Positions 1-8,943 of a stretch of DNA of 64,000 nt are shown piece after piece. The notes below the pieces were generated by a model, which searched no databases, was not told the DNA's origin, and saw only the letters and a list, made by a program, of their open reading frames with translations. Position numbers and translations under genes: made by a program. This DNA comes from Cumulibacter soli. Its GTDB lineage: Bacteria; Actinomycetota; Actinomycetes; Mycobacteriales; Antricoccaceae. The DNA lies in NCBI RefSeq assembly GCF_004382795.1, contig NZ_SMSG01000003.1, forward strand, positions 496,001-560,000. The letters are read 5' to 3'. Position 1 is the first letter of the stretch, and every line of letters begins with the position of its first letter.

Positions 1-222
1 ATCCAGGACGATCTCGCCCTCGGCGAGCGCAGCGACCTGGGTCGGCACGCCGCAACCTAATGAGCCCGCGACTGCTTCGGGTAGATCGTCCATGCCCTCA
101 TACAGCGACGCACCGAACACGCCAGCACGTTCGAGGTCCTCGACTGAGGGTCCGCAGCAGGACTGCCTTTGGTTGGCGGCTGCGGCATAGCGGCTGCGCA
201 CGGTCTCGCGGATATCGCTCAT
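1..222 (-). CDS. arsM: Arsenite methyltransferase, N-terminal part (cut by window edge)
   Basis: The first 74 residues are present; the rest, including the S-adenosylmethionine site, lies beyond the left edge. ArsM transfers methyl groups from SAM to As(III), giving methylated and partly volatile arsenicals in the cytoplasm. The visible part carries a Cys-Cys-Gly-Pro motif at residues 22-25, the family stretch FGASLYEGMDDLPEAV, and a second cysteine motif (SLGCG) just before the expected SAM motif I. These cysteines correspond to arsenite-binding positions of the family. The ATG overlaps the arsC stop by four bases (ATGA), so it is the last visible gene of the arsR-acr3-arsC-arsM operon. Confidence 0.88.
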   Translation of the reverse strand, partial: MSDIRETVRSRYAAAANQRQSCCGPSVEDLERAGVFGASLYEGMDDLPEAVAGSLGCGVPTQVAALAEGEIVLD

Positions 223-632
223 GGCAGTAACTCCTTCAACAATTGGTGTACTCGCATCTTGATCTCATCGCGGATGGGGCGCACCGCTTCGACGCTCAAC
301 CCTGCAGGGTCGGGCAACGCCCAGTCCAGATACCGCTTTCCAGGAAAGATCGGGCATGCGTCTCCGCAGCCCATCGTGATCACGACGTCCGACGCGCGGA
401 TCGCCCGGTCGCTAAGCAGGGTGGGTGCTTGGTCGGTGATATCGATCCCGACCTCGGCCATTGCTTCACGTGCCGCGGGATTGATCTCGTCCGCCGGGAT
501 GGATCCAGCAGAATAGACGTCGACGCGACCGCTCGCGAAGTGACGCAGCCAGCCCGCGGCCATCTGGGAGCGCCCGGCGTTATGCACGCACACAAACAGC
601 ACAGCGGGATTCTTACGTTGTGTACTCGTCAT
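219..632 (-). CDS. arsC: Arsenate reductase, low-molecular-weight phosphatase fold
   Basis: 137 residues. Reduces arsenate to arsenite for export or methylation. The N-terminal CVHNAGRSQ loop (Cys15-X5-Arg21) is the phosphatase-type anion-binding and nucleophile motif. TMGCGDACP with Cys89 and Cys93 follows at residues 86-94, then FPGKRYLDWALPDP. Related actinobacterial enzymes act as mycothiol-linked arsenate transferases, while thioredoxin-linked ArsC uses a cysteine relay in the second half; the pattern here does not settle which reductant is used. Both ends overlap neighbours by four bases (acr3 upstream, arsM downstream), so translational coupling is likely. Confidence 0.93.
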   Translation of the reverse strand: MTSTQRKNPAVLFVCVHNAGRSQMAAGWLRHFASGRVDVYSAGSIPADEINPAAREAMAEVGIDITDQAPTLLSDRAIRASDVVITMGCGDACPIFPGKRYLDWALPDPAGLSVEAVRPIRDEIKMRVHQLLKELLP

Positions 633-1747
633 GATCGCCTCTTCTCAATCGCCAATTCGCCCGCGGACCTCGCGAGCACGCGCTTGCGTAGCCACAGACT
701 CACGTACACCAGCGCGACGAGCACTGGAACTTCAATCAATGGCCCCACTACCCCGGCGAGAGCTTGACCACTAGCCGCGCCGAAGGTCGCGATCGCTACC
801 GCGATGGCCAGTTCAAAGTTGTTCCCGGCCGCGGTGAAGGCGGTCGTGCTCGCGCGTTCGTACGACAGTCCCAAAGCGCGTGCAGCGGCGTACCCGACGG
901 CCCACATCACCGCGAAGTAGACCAGCAGCGGGATCGCGATTCGCGCGACATCCGCTGGCCGACTGGTGATCTGTCGTCCTTGCAACGCGAACAGGATGAC
1001 GATTGTGAACAGCAGCCCGTATAGCGCCCACGGTGAGACCCGCGGCAAGAACGTGCCCTCGTACCACTCGCGGCCACGTCGACGCTCCAGGATCCGCCTG
1101 GATAGGTATCCCGCTAAAAGCGGGATACCTAAGAACACCAGCACCGACTTGGCGATCTGCCACATCGACACATCCAGCTCACTACCGGATAGACCGAGCC
1201 ACCCCGGCAGAACAGTCAGGTAGAACCACCCCAACACCGCGAACATCAGCACTTGGAAGATCGAGTTCAGCGCGATTAGGAAGGCGGCCGCGTCCCGGTC
1301 GCCGCAGGCCATGTCGTTCCAGATCACCACCATCGCGATACACCGCGCCAGTCCGACGATGATCAGGCCGGTTCGGTACTCCGGTAGATCCGCCAAGAAG
1401 ATCCACGCCAGCGCAAACATCAGCGCTGGGCCGACGATCCAGTTCAGTACGAGGCTTAACCACAGCAGTTTGCCATCGCGCGCCACCGACCCCATTCGGT
1501 CGTACCGCACCTTCGCCAACGGTGGATACATCATTACCAGCAGACCCAGCGCGATCGGTAATGAAATGCCGTCTACCTGCACAGCCGACAACACGTCCGA
1601 CAGCCCGGGGATCCATCGCCCCGCCAACAGACCGATCAGCATCGCCGCGCCGATCCACACCGGCAAGAATCGGTCTATGAACGACAACCGGCGCGTCGGG
1701 TCAGCCCGTACGCCATCAGGGCTCGTCGTCACGTCCGCGGTTGTCAT
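629..1747 (-). CDS. acr3: ACR3-family arsenite efflux permease
   Basis: 372 residues with about ten hydrophobic segments. Exports As(III) produced by ArsC across the cytoplasmic membrane. ACR3 hallmarks visible are MMYPPLAKVRYDRM near residue 72 and GLARCIAMVVIWNDMACGD at 132-150, which contains the conserved transport cysteine (Cys136) and an Asn-Asp pair. The N-terminal 25 residues are hydrophilic and cytoplasmic. The stop and start overlap arsC and arsR by four bases each. No ArsA ATPase is present, so transport is probably driven by the proton gradient. Confidence 0.94.
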   Translation of the reverse strand: MTTADVTTSPDGVRADPTRRLSFIDRFLPVWIGAAMLIGLLAGRWIPGLSDVLSAVQVDGISLPIALGLLVMMYPPLAKVRYDRMGSVARDGKLLWLSLVLNWIVGPALMFALAWIFLADLPEYRTGLIIVGLARCIAMVVIWNDMACGDRDAAAFLIALNSIFQVLMFAVLGWFYLTVLPGWLGLSGSELDVSMWQIAKSVLVFLGIPLLAGYLSRRILERRRGREWYEGTFLPRVSPWALYGLLFTIVILFALQGRQITSRPADVARIAIPLLVYFAVMWAVGYAAARALGLSYERASTTAFTAAGNNFELAIAVAIATFGAASGQALAGVVGPLIEVPVLVALVYVSLWLRKRVLARSAGELAIEKRRS

Positions 1748-2082
1748 ACCAGCGTCTCAGTCGTCAGCAGCCGCGACAGCGGCTCGATCGCCCCCGGAAT
1801 GGCCCAGTAGTACACCCACGTCCCACGGCGTTCGCAGTCCACCAGACCCGCCTCACGCAGCACCTTCAAGTGATGCGAGATCGTCGGCGCCTTCAGCTCG
1901 AACGCGCCGGTCAGGTCACAGACGCACACCTGCGCATCCGCGCTCGCGATCATGCTGAACAGCCGCAATCGGACCGGATCACCCAACGCCTTGAACGCTC
2001 GCGCCACCACTTCGGACTGCTCCGCAGTCAGCGGGCTCGTCGATACCGGCCAGCAACAGGCGTCAAGGCTCTGATTCGTCAT
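1744..2082 (-). CDS. arsR: ArsR-family arsenite-responsive repressor
   Basis: 112 residues; first gene of the arsenic operon. A winged helix-turn-helix spans about 20-100, with the recognition helix around APTISHHLKVLREAGL. Cysteines lie at 9, 10, 53 and 55. The adjacent pair near the N-terminus plus Cys55 resembles the site described for Corynebacterium glutamicum ArsR (Cys15/Cys16/Cys55) rather than the CVC box of E. coli ArsR; the second-helix VCVCDLT also supplies Cys53. Expected to bind its own promoter and release on As(III) or Sb(III). The stop overlaps acr3 by four bases. Confidence 0.93.
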   Translation of the reverse strand: MTNQSLDACCWPVSTSPLTAEQSEVVARAFKALGDPVRLRLFSMIASADAQVCVCDLTGAFELKAPTISHHLKVLREAGLVDCERRGTWVYYWAIPGAIEPLSRLLTTETLV

Positions 2083-2130
2083 ACCTCTAATTAAACAGTT
2101 ATCGAATCAGTCTGCCAAGTGCTCTCGGCA
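2083..2130 (-). promoter_or_regulatory. Probable arsR promoter/operator
   Basis: An AT-rich patch (about 2088-2112) lies directly upstream of the arsR ATG in otherwise GC-rich DNA. It contains an imperfect inverted element, ATTCGATAA facing CTGTTTAAT on the minus strand, of the size expected for an ArsR dimer. Position and base composition are seen; operator function is inferred. Confidence 0.35.
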
Positions 2131-2218
2131 GATTCAGGTCGCGCCTCGCCAGCCGTACGGGTGGACGAACATGCCCACGGCGCCCCGCGCAATCAACGTA
2201 GGCACCCGGATGCGTACG

Positions 2219-3103
2219 TCAGTTGGCGCTGCGTGGTGCGACGTCTTTCGGGCCGGACGGGTAACCATCGGCTGCGCGCACACGTCGCGACCAGTCTCCG
2301 ACGACAGAGACGAAGGTGTCGAGACCGTCACCGAGTCCACTGACAATGCGTTCGCATCCTTGATCCGTGAGGACCTCAACGTTCTCTCGTGCCGCTCGCC
2401 CGTCCGCGGTGAGCGCACCCTCGCGGAGCATTCCCCGAGACTCCAACCGCTCCTGCGCTGCATCCAAGTCCGCATTGGTCCACGCTCTCGTCCGCACATA
2501 ACTCCGCGGCGGAAGGCCCCAGTAGAGCTCGGTGAGAAGCCCGATCTCGGCGGCGTCGAAGCCAGCGATCGTCCAGGCGTTCACGTGCACGTCACCGCGA
2601 AACTCCCGCAACTGATCAGTCAGCCACCATGCTTCGCCCAACGGGTCATTCGGCCGATCTTGTGCTACCAATCCGGCATATAGCGGGTTTCCTGCTACCG
2701 GCAGACCGTCCGTTGCTCGGCGCAGCACGGCCACAATTTCGTCGAGCCCGTCCGGACTCTCGCCGAGAATGCGACGCAATTGGTCCACCGCTCCGGCCGT
2801 GCGAGCCGCGCATATGGTGTCCGCATCGGTGAGCGTCCATCCTTCGCTTACTGCCGGCACAACCGCGGCCGGATTGAACACTCCGAATGCCGCCGCGACC
2901 ACCTCGCCGGACACCTGGCCCATCACCGAGCCGCGACTACAGAAGTACGCCGGTCCGTTCGGCAACTGCACGCCGTTACCATCCCCCGGGCTCGGGCCGA
3001 ACCCAAGTGCCTGGTAGCGCTCATGACATTCCGGCGCGAAATACACCTGCCCCGCAAATGGCTCAAGTGCTCGGGCGACTGCGCGGGCTGGCTGGTTCGT
3101 CAT
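2219..3103 (-). CDS. SCO6745-family protein (winged-helix-like, unknown function)
   Basis: 294 residues from the chosen ATG, which has AGGAG seven bases upstream; an in-frame ATG at 3130 lacks a ribosome site. The sequence fits the actinobacterial SCO6745 family: CHERYQALGFGP near the N-terminus, a central Ala-rich helical part (EVVAAAFGVFNPAAVVPAV), REFRGDVHVNAW, and a C-terminal winged-helix-like segment (WTNADLDAAQERLESRGML then LTADGRAARENVEVLTD). The RGDxHxxA motif is characteristic. Biochemical role is unknown. It lies upstream of arsR in the same direction, but the 136 bp gap and separate promoter suggest an independent unit. Confidence 0.8.
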   Translation of the reverse strand: MTNQPARAVARALEPFAGQVYFAPECHERYQALGFGPSPGDGNGVQLPNGPAYFCSRGSVMGQVSGEVVAAAFGVFNPAAVVPAVSEGWTLTDADTICAARTAGAVDQLRRILGESPDGLDEIVAVLRRATDGLPVAGNPLYAGLVAQDRPNDPLGEAWWLTDQLREFRGDVHVNAWTIAGFDAAEIGLLTELYWGLPPRSYVRTRAWTNADLDAAQERLESRGMLREGALTADGRAARENVEVLTDQGCERIVSGLGDGLDTFVSVVGDWSRRVRAADGYPSGPKDVAPRSAN

Positions 3104-3333
3104 ATGGGATCTCCTCGGCGTTGTGAACATGGCAGCGCGACACGTTCGTCACGTATTTAACGCTCGTTCAGTATCGTAGGGTTACCTGCCGGCTTCGTCT
3201 AGACGAACACCTGAAATGCTGTGGCGCGCTGTCCGGCTGCCCCGCGCGTAATCGCAACAACACACACTGAGCGCTTCTCGTGTCTGCATTGCAACCGCCG
3301 ACCCCCGCAGTACCCAGATGTGCGCGCATGCAA

Positions 3334-3362
3334 GCCGTGCTCCGACCTCGAGGAAGCACGGC
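3334..3362 (-). terminator. Hairpin downstream of the MerR gene
   Basis: Perfect 8-bp arms (GCCGTGCT and AGCACGGC) around a 13-base loop, 19 bases past the MerR stop. There is no U-tract, so it may be an intrinsic-like terminator or an mRNA 3' end structure. The remaining bases between 3104 and 3380 show no gene. Confidence 0.5.
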
Positions 3363-3380
3363 GTGTGCGATGCACCTACC

Positions 3381-4094
3381 CTAACCGTCGCTGCTGACGA
3401 TCCGGTGGACCTCAATCATCACCTTCAACTGAGCGATGTTGTACAAATCCTGCAGAGCTTGCCCAATAGCCTGCATGGACTTGCCGCCGGGATAGGTTGC
3501 GTACTTCTCAAGGTCGGTGGTCCACTCCTGGCCGCGTAACGCCCGCGCCCCGGGCGCCAGCCGCCGAGCTAGATCATTGATGCGATCCTCGGAGGCGTTC
3601 TCGTCGAGAGCCTCGAACTCGGCGTCCGCCTCCGTCCGCGGCAGAAACGACTCGTTCACTGCATCCATGACTTCGCCGTTAAAGACACGCGAGAAGACAG
3701 TGAGCAGGGCGCGGTCGGCCTCGGACAGATCGTGAATCATGGCGGCAAACTGCGCGGGAACATCGATCGGCGCTCGGTGTTGTAACAGGAGCGCAAGCTC
3801 GGCACGGATACGCTCCAGCCGCTCAATGGTGCTGGCCAGTTCACCATCGAGCACCTTAATCGCGACATCGGGATCCTCTGCCGAGGCATCCATCGCCGAC
3901 ACCTGCGCTAACGGCACGCCTAGTTCGCTCAACCGCTTGATCTGCAGAATTCGAAGTAGGTGCTTGGTCTGGTACTGCTTGTACCCGTTCGCCGAGCGTT
4001 CAGGCTCCTCGAGCAGGCCAATCTTGTGGTAGTGACGAACCGTCTTTACCGTCGTACCAGCGAATTCGGCGACCTCCCGCGTACTCCAGGCCAT
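3381..4094 (-). CDS. MerR-family transcriptional regulator with TipA-like C-terminal half
   Basis: 237 residues from the ATG preceded by GAGAGG; upstream in-frame ATG codons would extend into the neighbouring gene's 3' end and have no ribosome site. Residues 1-70 form a MerR winged helix (STREVAEFAGTTVKTVRHYHKIGLL, then YKQYQTKHLLRILQIKRLSELGVPL). A coiled linker follows, then a helical domain (AMIHDLSEADRALLTVFSRVF onward) of the kind that binds small hydrophobic ligands in TipAS-type proteins. Its start is 67 bp beyond the MMPL stop on the same strand, so it may be co-transcribed and control drug or lipid export. The ligand is not evident. Confidence 0.86.
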   Translation of the reverse strand: MAWSTREVAEFAGTTVKTVRHYHKIGLLEEPERSANGYKQYQTKHLLRILQIKRLSELGVPLAQVSAMDASAEDPDVAIKVLDGELASTIERLERIRAELALLLQHRAPIDVPAQFAAMIHDLSEADRALLTVFSRVFNGEVMDAVNESFLPRTEADAEFEALDENASEDRINDLARRLAPGARALRGQEWTTDLEKYATYPGGKSMQAIGQALQDLYNIAQLKVMIEVHRIVSSDG

Positions 4095-4161
4095 CAGCGT
4101 CCTCTCGATCCATCCTCGACGTACTACCTGCGTTGGCGCTGCGGTCGCAGTGACGCCCCGG

Positions 4162-6393
4162 TCACCGCGCCGCTGATACCGCCTCATCGGTCACGGCTAC
4201 CTCGGTCGGCGGCACACTTCTCAAAGTCTCCCCTTCGACATCGATGCTCGGTAGTACCCGGTCGAGCCACCTCGGCATCCACCATGCGCGATCGCCCAGT
4301 AACGCCATCGTTGTCGGCATGATGATCATCCGTACGAGGAATGCGTCAAACACGATCGCTGCCGCCATGGAGAACCCCATCAGCTTCAGGAACGTCTCAC
4401 TGGAGAGTGTGAAGCCCGCGAACACCGAAATCATGATGACCGCTGCCGCCGTGATCACGCGAGCACCCGCTCGGTATCCGATTCGGATCGATTCCTGGGC
4501 TCCCGCGCCGTGATGGAACTCCTCGCGCATCCGGCTCACCAAGAAGACTTGGTAATCCATAGCCAAGCCGAAGACGATTCCGATCAGGAAGATTGGCATG
4601 AACACCAGGATCGGGCCTCGGTCCTCTGGCGATATCCAACCCAGCCAACCATTCTGGAAGAATCCGACGGTCACGCCGAAGGTCGCGGCGATCGACAACA
4701 AGAAGCCAAGCGAAGCGATCAACGGAATGACCACCGAACGAAACACAATCATCAACAGTAGGAAGGCCAACCCGACCACCACGATCAGATACAGCGGCAA
4801 CTTGCCTACCAGAGCGTCCGCGAAGTCGGCCTGGACCGCCGCTACGCCGCCAATCCCGACGTAGACACCGGTCTCGCTATTGACCTGGTCGGCGATCAGG
4901 CGCAGGTCGTCAAGAAGCTCGCTCGACTCTGGCGAGGAAGGTCCGCTGTCGGAGATCACGATGAATTGGGCCGCCGTACCTGCCTCATTTGGTATCGGCC
5001 CGATGAAACCGTCCTCAGCGATATGAGGCAGCGATCCGGCTTCGGCCGCAAATGCCGCGGATGCGGTAGTGAGCGCCTCCGCGCTATCGGCACTCGCCAC
5101 GACAATCATCGGCGCCGATTTTCCTTCGCCGAACGCGTCCCGTTCGATCTGCAATGCGGCCTTATCGGACTGCGTTGCAGTGTCCAGGCCTAATCGAAGG
5201 CCAGTGATTGGAATCGCTGCGAGCACGAGCACCACGGTGGCCGCGATCAGGTACGGAATGGGGCGCGCGGTCAGTTGGTTTCCGACTCGCTGACCGATCG
5301 TCGTACGACCGGCGCGGCGTTCCGGTGTCCACAGCAACGGAACTCGGGGTTTGAATACGAACGATTTGAACAGCCCCAGCAACGCCGGCAGGACAGTCAG
5401 CGACACAAGTACGGCCAGTACAACGGTCACCGCCGCCCCCATGCCCATCTGCGCCAGGAACGACATGCCGGTCAACGACAGCGCCACGAGCGCTATCACG
5501 ACGGTGGCGCCGGCAAACACCACGGCTGAGCCAGCCGTGCCGACCGCGACACCAGCAGCGTGAGATCGATCGTCGGTCTGCGTCGCCTCGTGCCGATATC
5601 GCGATATCACGAAAAGCGAGTAGTCGATTCCGACCGCTAGCCCGATCATCGTCGCCAGACCCGTGGTGGACGTGCCGAGCGTCAAGAACGCAGTGCCGAT
5701 CGAAATGATCGATGTGGACAACGCGATGCCCACGATCGCCGCCCCCAAAGGCATCGCAGCGGCCAACAGCGATGCAAAGGTGATGATCATGACGGCGATG
5801 GCGACCACGATGCCGATCAGTTCAGCGGGCGGTTCGACAATCTTCTCATTGGCGGCGCCAGCGCTCTCAACCAAGAGCCCCGCATCGCGGCCAATTTCCT
5901 TTGCCTCCGCCACGGTCGCAATAGTTTCCTCGGAAACACCGGTCTCGATGCCTTCTGGAACAGCATCAAGCGTCACCTCAATCACTGCTACCGAACCATC
6001 CGGACTGAGTGATTGGCTCGCAGCCGGCCCGACCACCGGATTAACGATCGCTGCACGCTGCGCTTCGGTGAGTTGAGGAATCTCGTGGAGTTTCGCAACG
6101 ACCGCCTCGATCGCCGTGAGGTTATCACCGGCGTCTAGGCGTTCTCCGTCCTGCGACTGAAAGACGATCGTGGCGCCCGGGCTTCCATCCTCCGCCAGTT
6201 GCGGGAACTCCTCCTGAAGCGTCTCCTGGGCTTCGACGGCTTGACTATCAGGCAAGGCGAAGTCGTCCTCGAAGGGCTTCGAGATCGCCGAACTCAATCC
6301 ACTGAGCATCACTGCCCCAACGATCCACAGTGCGATCACCAGCCACCAACGACGGTAAGAGAACCGCCCGAGCCGATACAACAACGAAGCCAT
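4162..6393 (-). CDS. MMPL-family (RND-type) membrane transporter
   Basis: 743 residues from the ATG with GGAG upstream; an earlier ATG at 6477 has no ribosome site. Two repeats, each with one membrane helix, an extracytoplasmic domain and five more helices: helix 1 near residue 15 (WWLVIALWIVGAVMLSG), the cluster from about 175 to 360, then the second half from about 400. GLAVGIDYSLFVISRYRHE and FGLAMDYQVFLVSRMREE are the family's paired Asp-Tyr motifs in helices 4 and 10, used in proton coupling. Exports lipids, siderophores or drugs; the substrate cannot be told. A TetR gene lies upstream and a MerR gene downstream in the same direction. Confidence 0.93.
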   Translation of the reverse strand: MASLLYRLGRFSYRRWWLVIALWIVGAVMLSGLSSAISKPFEDDFALPDSQAVEAQETLQEEFPQLAEDGSPGATIVFQSQDGERLDAGDNLTAIEAVVAKLHEIPQLTEAQRAAIVNPVVGPAASQSLSPDGSVAVIEVTLDAVPEGIETGVSEETIATVAEAKEIGRDAGLLVESAGAANEKIVEPPAELIGIVVAIAVMIITFASLLAAAMPLGAAIVGIALSTSIISIGTAFLTLGTSTTGLATMIGLAVGIDYSLFVISRYRHEATQTDDRSHAAGVAVGTAGSAVVFAGATVVIALVALSLTGMSFLAQMGMGAAVTVVLAVLVSLTVLPALLGLFKSFVFKPRVPLLWTPERRAGRTTIGQRVGNQLTARPIPYLIAATVVLVLAAIPITGLRLGLDTATQSDKAALQIERDAFGEGKSAPMIVVASADSAEALTTASAAFAAEAGSLPHIAEDGFIGPIPNEAGTAAQFIVISDSGPSSPESSELLDDLRLIADQVNSETGVYVGIGGVAAVQADFADALVGKLPLYLIVVVGLAFLLLMIVFRSVVIPLIASLGFLLSIAATFGVTVGFFQNGWLGWISPEDRGPILVFMPIFLIGIVFGLAMDYQVFLVSRMREEFHHGAGAQESIRIGYRAGARVITAAAVIMISVFAGFTLSSETFLKLMGFSMAAAIVFDAFLVRMIIMPTTMALLGDRAWWMPRWLDRVLPSIDVEGETLRSVPPTEVAVTDEAVSAAR

Positions 6394-6678
6394 CTTCAGT
6401 CTCCAGAAGGGTGGTAGGTAGACAATCGCCAGGTCACACCGCGAGCCATCGATCAGACATCCCGGACCTGCTGCCATTCAGTCTCAACCGTGCCCTTAGG
6501 GCAGGGTCAAGGCCAAGCAGAGTTACGCAGGGCACGTTCGGGTCCGAGGACGATCTCGCGAGGGCGCGGGCCGCCGTACGACGTACCCACGTACCTGGTC
6601 GCCACGGCGGGTGCACCGCTTATCCCACGCATGCAAGATCGACCAGGTCAGGATGCAACCATCCGGAGGTCGCGATCG

Positions 6679-7422
6679 CTAGCTCGAGCTGGCGATTTCA
6701 CCGGCAGAATCGCCATCTGTGTCGCGCGCTGCCGAGAGCGTGATGTCCATGAGGCTGGCGATCCCGGCCGGCCGGCACAGGCCGCTGAGTGTGGTGTCGA
6801 TGATGAGATCCGCCATCTCCGTCGGTCGAAACGACTCCGGAGAGACGGTCCACTGCAGCGTCACTCCACGCAAAATTCCTTGAATCAAGACCGACGCGTG
6901 CACCGGATCGATGTGCGGATAGATCGTTCCTTCGTCTTGCGCTTCGATGATCCATCGTCGTAGGCGCCGACGGAACGATTCGTCGTGGCGGGCGATCGTG
7001 TTCTTGATCTCCGGAGTTGCGGTGAGCGCCTCAGTCGACAGAACGGAGAGCACGCGTGCGGCCAGAGGGTGCTCTTCGGAACGCATCATGTAGGAGCGCA
7101 ACTCGAGCACGAGCGCCGTCAGTCCATGAACCTGGTCCCTGCGTACCGGCGCCAGTGCATGCTCCCAACTGCGCGCGACGTGCTCGACCAGTTGCTCGAC
7201 CAGTTCCGTCTTGGATCCGAAGTGGTAGTCGGCAAGCCCGCGGCTGTATCCCGCGTGCTCGCCAATTCGCGCCAACGTGGCGTACGCGAGGCCTCCTTCC
7301 GCGATCAGTTCTATCGCCGAGGTGATCATGCGTTGACGCGCGATCTGGCTGCGCTCGGGACGCGCCGTCGCGCGTCCCGGTGGTGATGGCTCGGCGGAAC
7401 TGGTCTCGCTCATCGCGGTCAT
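6679..7422 (-). CDS. TetR-family regulator, probably of the MMPL transporter
   Basis: 247 residues; an in-frame ATG three codons later (7413) is an equally good start, since GGAGG lies 2 bases from the first and 11 from the second. The N-terminal helix-turn-helix is clear: ARQRMITSAIELIAEGGL then ATLARIGEHAGYSRGLADYHFGSK at about residues 29-70. The C-terminal ligand domain includes EEHPLAARVLSVLSTEAL and ends with Asp/Ser-rich residues. It is transcribed toward the MMPL gene, whose start is 285 bp beyond its stop; that gap shows no gene. Divergent to the acyl-CoA dehydrogenase pair, so either unit could be its target. Confidence 0.88.
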   Translation of the reverse strand: MTAMSETSSAEPSPPGRATARPERSQIARQRMITSAIELIAEGGLAYATLARIGEHAGYSRGLADYHFGSKTELVEQLVEHVARSWEHALAPVRRDQVHGLTALVLELRSYMMRSEEHPLAARVLSVLSTEALTATPEIKNTIARHDESFRRRLRRWIIEAQDEGTIYPHIDPVHASVLIQGILRGVTLQWTVSPESFRPTEMADLIIDTTLSGLCRPAGIASLMDITLSAARDTDGDSAGEIASSS

Positions 7423-7806
7423 ATCCTCCGGTTAGATATCGGCGACTGTCTTGCACGGTGGCTCTCGCGCGGCTTGAGCACTCGCACCACCTGTCCTTGG
7501 TCTTCAACAAGTTTAGGCGCCCGCGTCGCCCCAAGCGCTGACAACCCGCCGATCTGTCGTGCTCGCGGCTTACAGTCTGCGGCGCGACTCGAAGACTCCC
7601 AGATGCGCGGTGTTCAGGCCTTGTAGGTGCTGATCATGCCGCGAACACACAACGTGCGACTGTCCTAAGGCACTGCTCTCGCGCCCATGACGGACGTTGT
7701 GGTTTCCAGCGATCAGGGCTTAGGGTTGCCTTGTTCTTGTTCGATAGCAAGTGCGGATCGAGACGAGCAACGCGCCCGACCGTCTGAACCACAGGAGGGA
7801 ATCTCC
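7423..7806. other. Divergent intergenic region without a gene
   Basis: 384 bp between the divergent TetR and acyl-CoA dehydrogenase genes. It must hold both promoters. Apart from the AGGAGGGA ribosome site at 7793-7800, which fixes the downstream GTG start, I see no convincing operator, RNA or reading frame with protein-like composition. Confidence 0.5.
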
Positions 7807-8943
7807 GTGAAATTCGTACCGACACCGCTCTCCCCTGCAGAACTCGAACTGCAGCGGGATGTGAGGCGGTTCATCGCGGAGGAACTTCCCGCGGACCATC
7901 AGCCGGGCCTGGGCATGGGATCGGGGTTCGACCCCGCGTTTTCCAAGAAACTCGCCGCGCGGGGTTGGGTAGGGATGGCTGTACCGAAGGAGTTTGGTGG
8001 CCATGCGCGCACCGCGGTAGACCGTTTCATCGTCACCGAAGAGCTACTAGCGGTCGGCGCTCCACTCGGCGCGCATTTCGTCGCAGATCGACAGACCGCA
8101 CCGGCGATCGTGAAATTCGGCAGTGACTGGCAGCGGGAGTTCTTCATCCCGAAAATCGTTGCCGGAGAATGCTGGTTTTCGTTGGGGATGAGCGAGCCGG
8201 ACTCGGGCTCGGACCTATCGTCGGTCCGTTCAGCGGCAAGGCAGGTCGAGGGCGGCTGGCTGCTGAACGGCACGAAGATCTGGACAAGTGGCGCGCATCG
8301 GACCCACTATTTCGCGGTGTTATGCCGAACTTCGCCGGCAGAAGACAAGCACCAAGGGCTAAGCCAACTGATCGTGGATCTTCGCAGCGACGGAGTTGAG
8401 ATCCGCCCCATCCCATTCCTCAACGGAGCGCACGGCTTCAACGAGGTGCACATGTCAGACGTGTTCGTTCCCGACGAGATGATGCTTGGCGAGGAAGGTT
8501 CCGGGTGGAGGCAGGTCACCTCTGAACTTGCATACGAACGCTCCGGCCCAGATCGATTCCTGAGCACATTTGGACTGGTCAAATACCTCATCGCCGAGCG
8601 AGCCGCCGACGGACTCACCGTGGAGCAACAGCGAGCAGTCGGACAATTGGCGGCGCGTTATTGGACGATCCGGCAGATGTCGCTGTCGATAGCGCGGGCG
8701 ATCGATGACGGTGGCGCTCCTGCGGTAGAAGCCTCCTTGGTCAAGGACATTGGCACTCGATTCGAGCAACGCGTGATCGACGTCGTCCGTGACGTGGTCG
8801 AGGTCCAACTGCGCGCCGACAGTTCGTCCACATTCGAGCGCCTGTTGGCCGAAGCTGTGTTGACCGGGCCGTCGTTCACCCTCCGTGGCGGCACCACGGA
8901 AGTGCTTCGTTCGATCGTCGCGAAAGGCCTGCGTAATGTCTGA
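7807..8943 (+). CDS. Acyl-CoA dehydrogenase (FadE-like), subunit with GGTTEV motif
   Basis: 378 residues from a GTG with AGGAGGGA six bases upstream; the frame stays open further upstream but that part is not family-like. FAD-linked oxidation of an acyl-CoA to the 2-enoyl-CoA. Visible: N-terminal helical domain (LELQRDVRRFIAEELP), ARGWVGMAVPKEFGG, the middle beta-domain FSLGMSEPDSGSDLSS and LNGTKIWTSGAHRTHY, and the C-terminal LRGGTTEVLRSIVAKGL. The stop overlaps the next acyl-CoA dehydrogenase by eight bases, so the two probably form a heteromeric (alpha2beta2-like) enzyme as known for actinobacterial sterol-degrading FadE pairs. Substrate unknown. Confidence 0.92.
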   Translation: MKFVPTPLSPAELELQRDVRRFIAEELPADHQPGLGMGSGFDPAFSKKLAARGWVGMAVPKEFGGHARTAVDRFIVTEELLAVGAPLGAHFVADRQTAPAIVKFGSDWQREFFIPKIVAGECWFSLGMSEPDSGSDLSSVRSAARQVEGGWLLNGTKIWTSGAHRTHYFAVLCRTSPAEDKHQGLSQLIVDLRSDGVEIRPIPFLNGAHGFNEVHMSDVFVPDEMMLGEEGSGWRQVTSELAYERSGPDRFLSTFGLVKYLIAERAADGLTVEQQRAVGQLAARYWTIRQMSLSIARAIDDGGAPAVEASLVKDIGTRFEQRVIDVVRDVVEVQLRADSSSTFERLLAEAVLTGPSFTLRGGTTEVLRSIVAKGLRNV

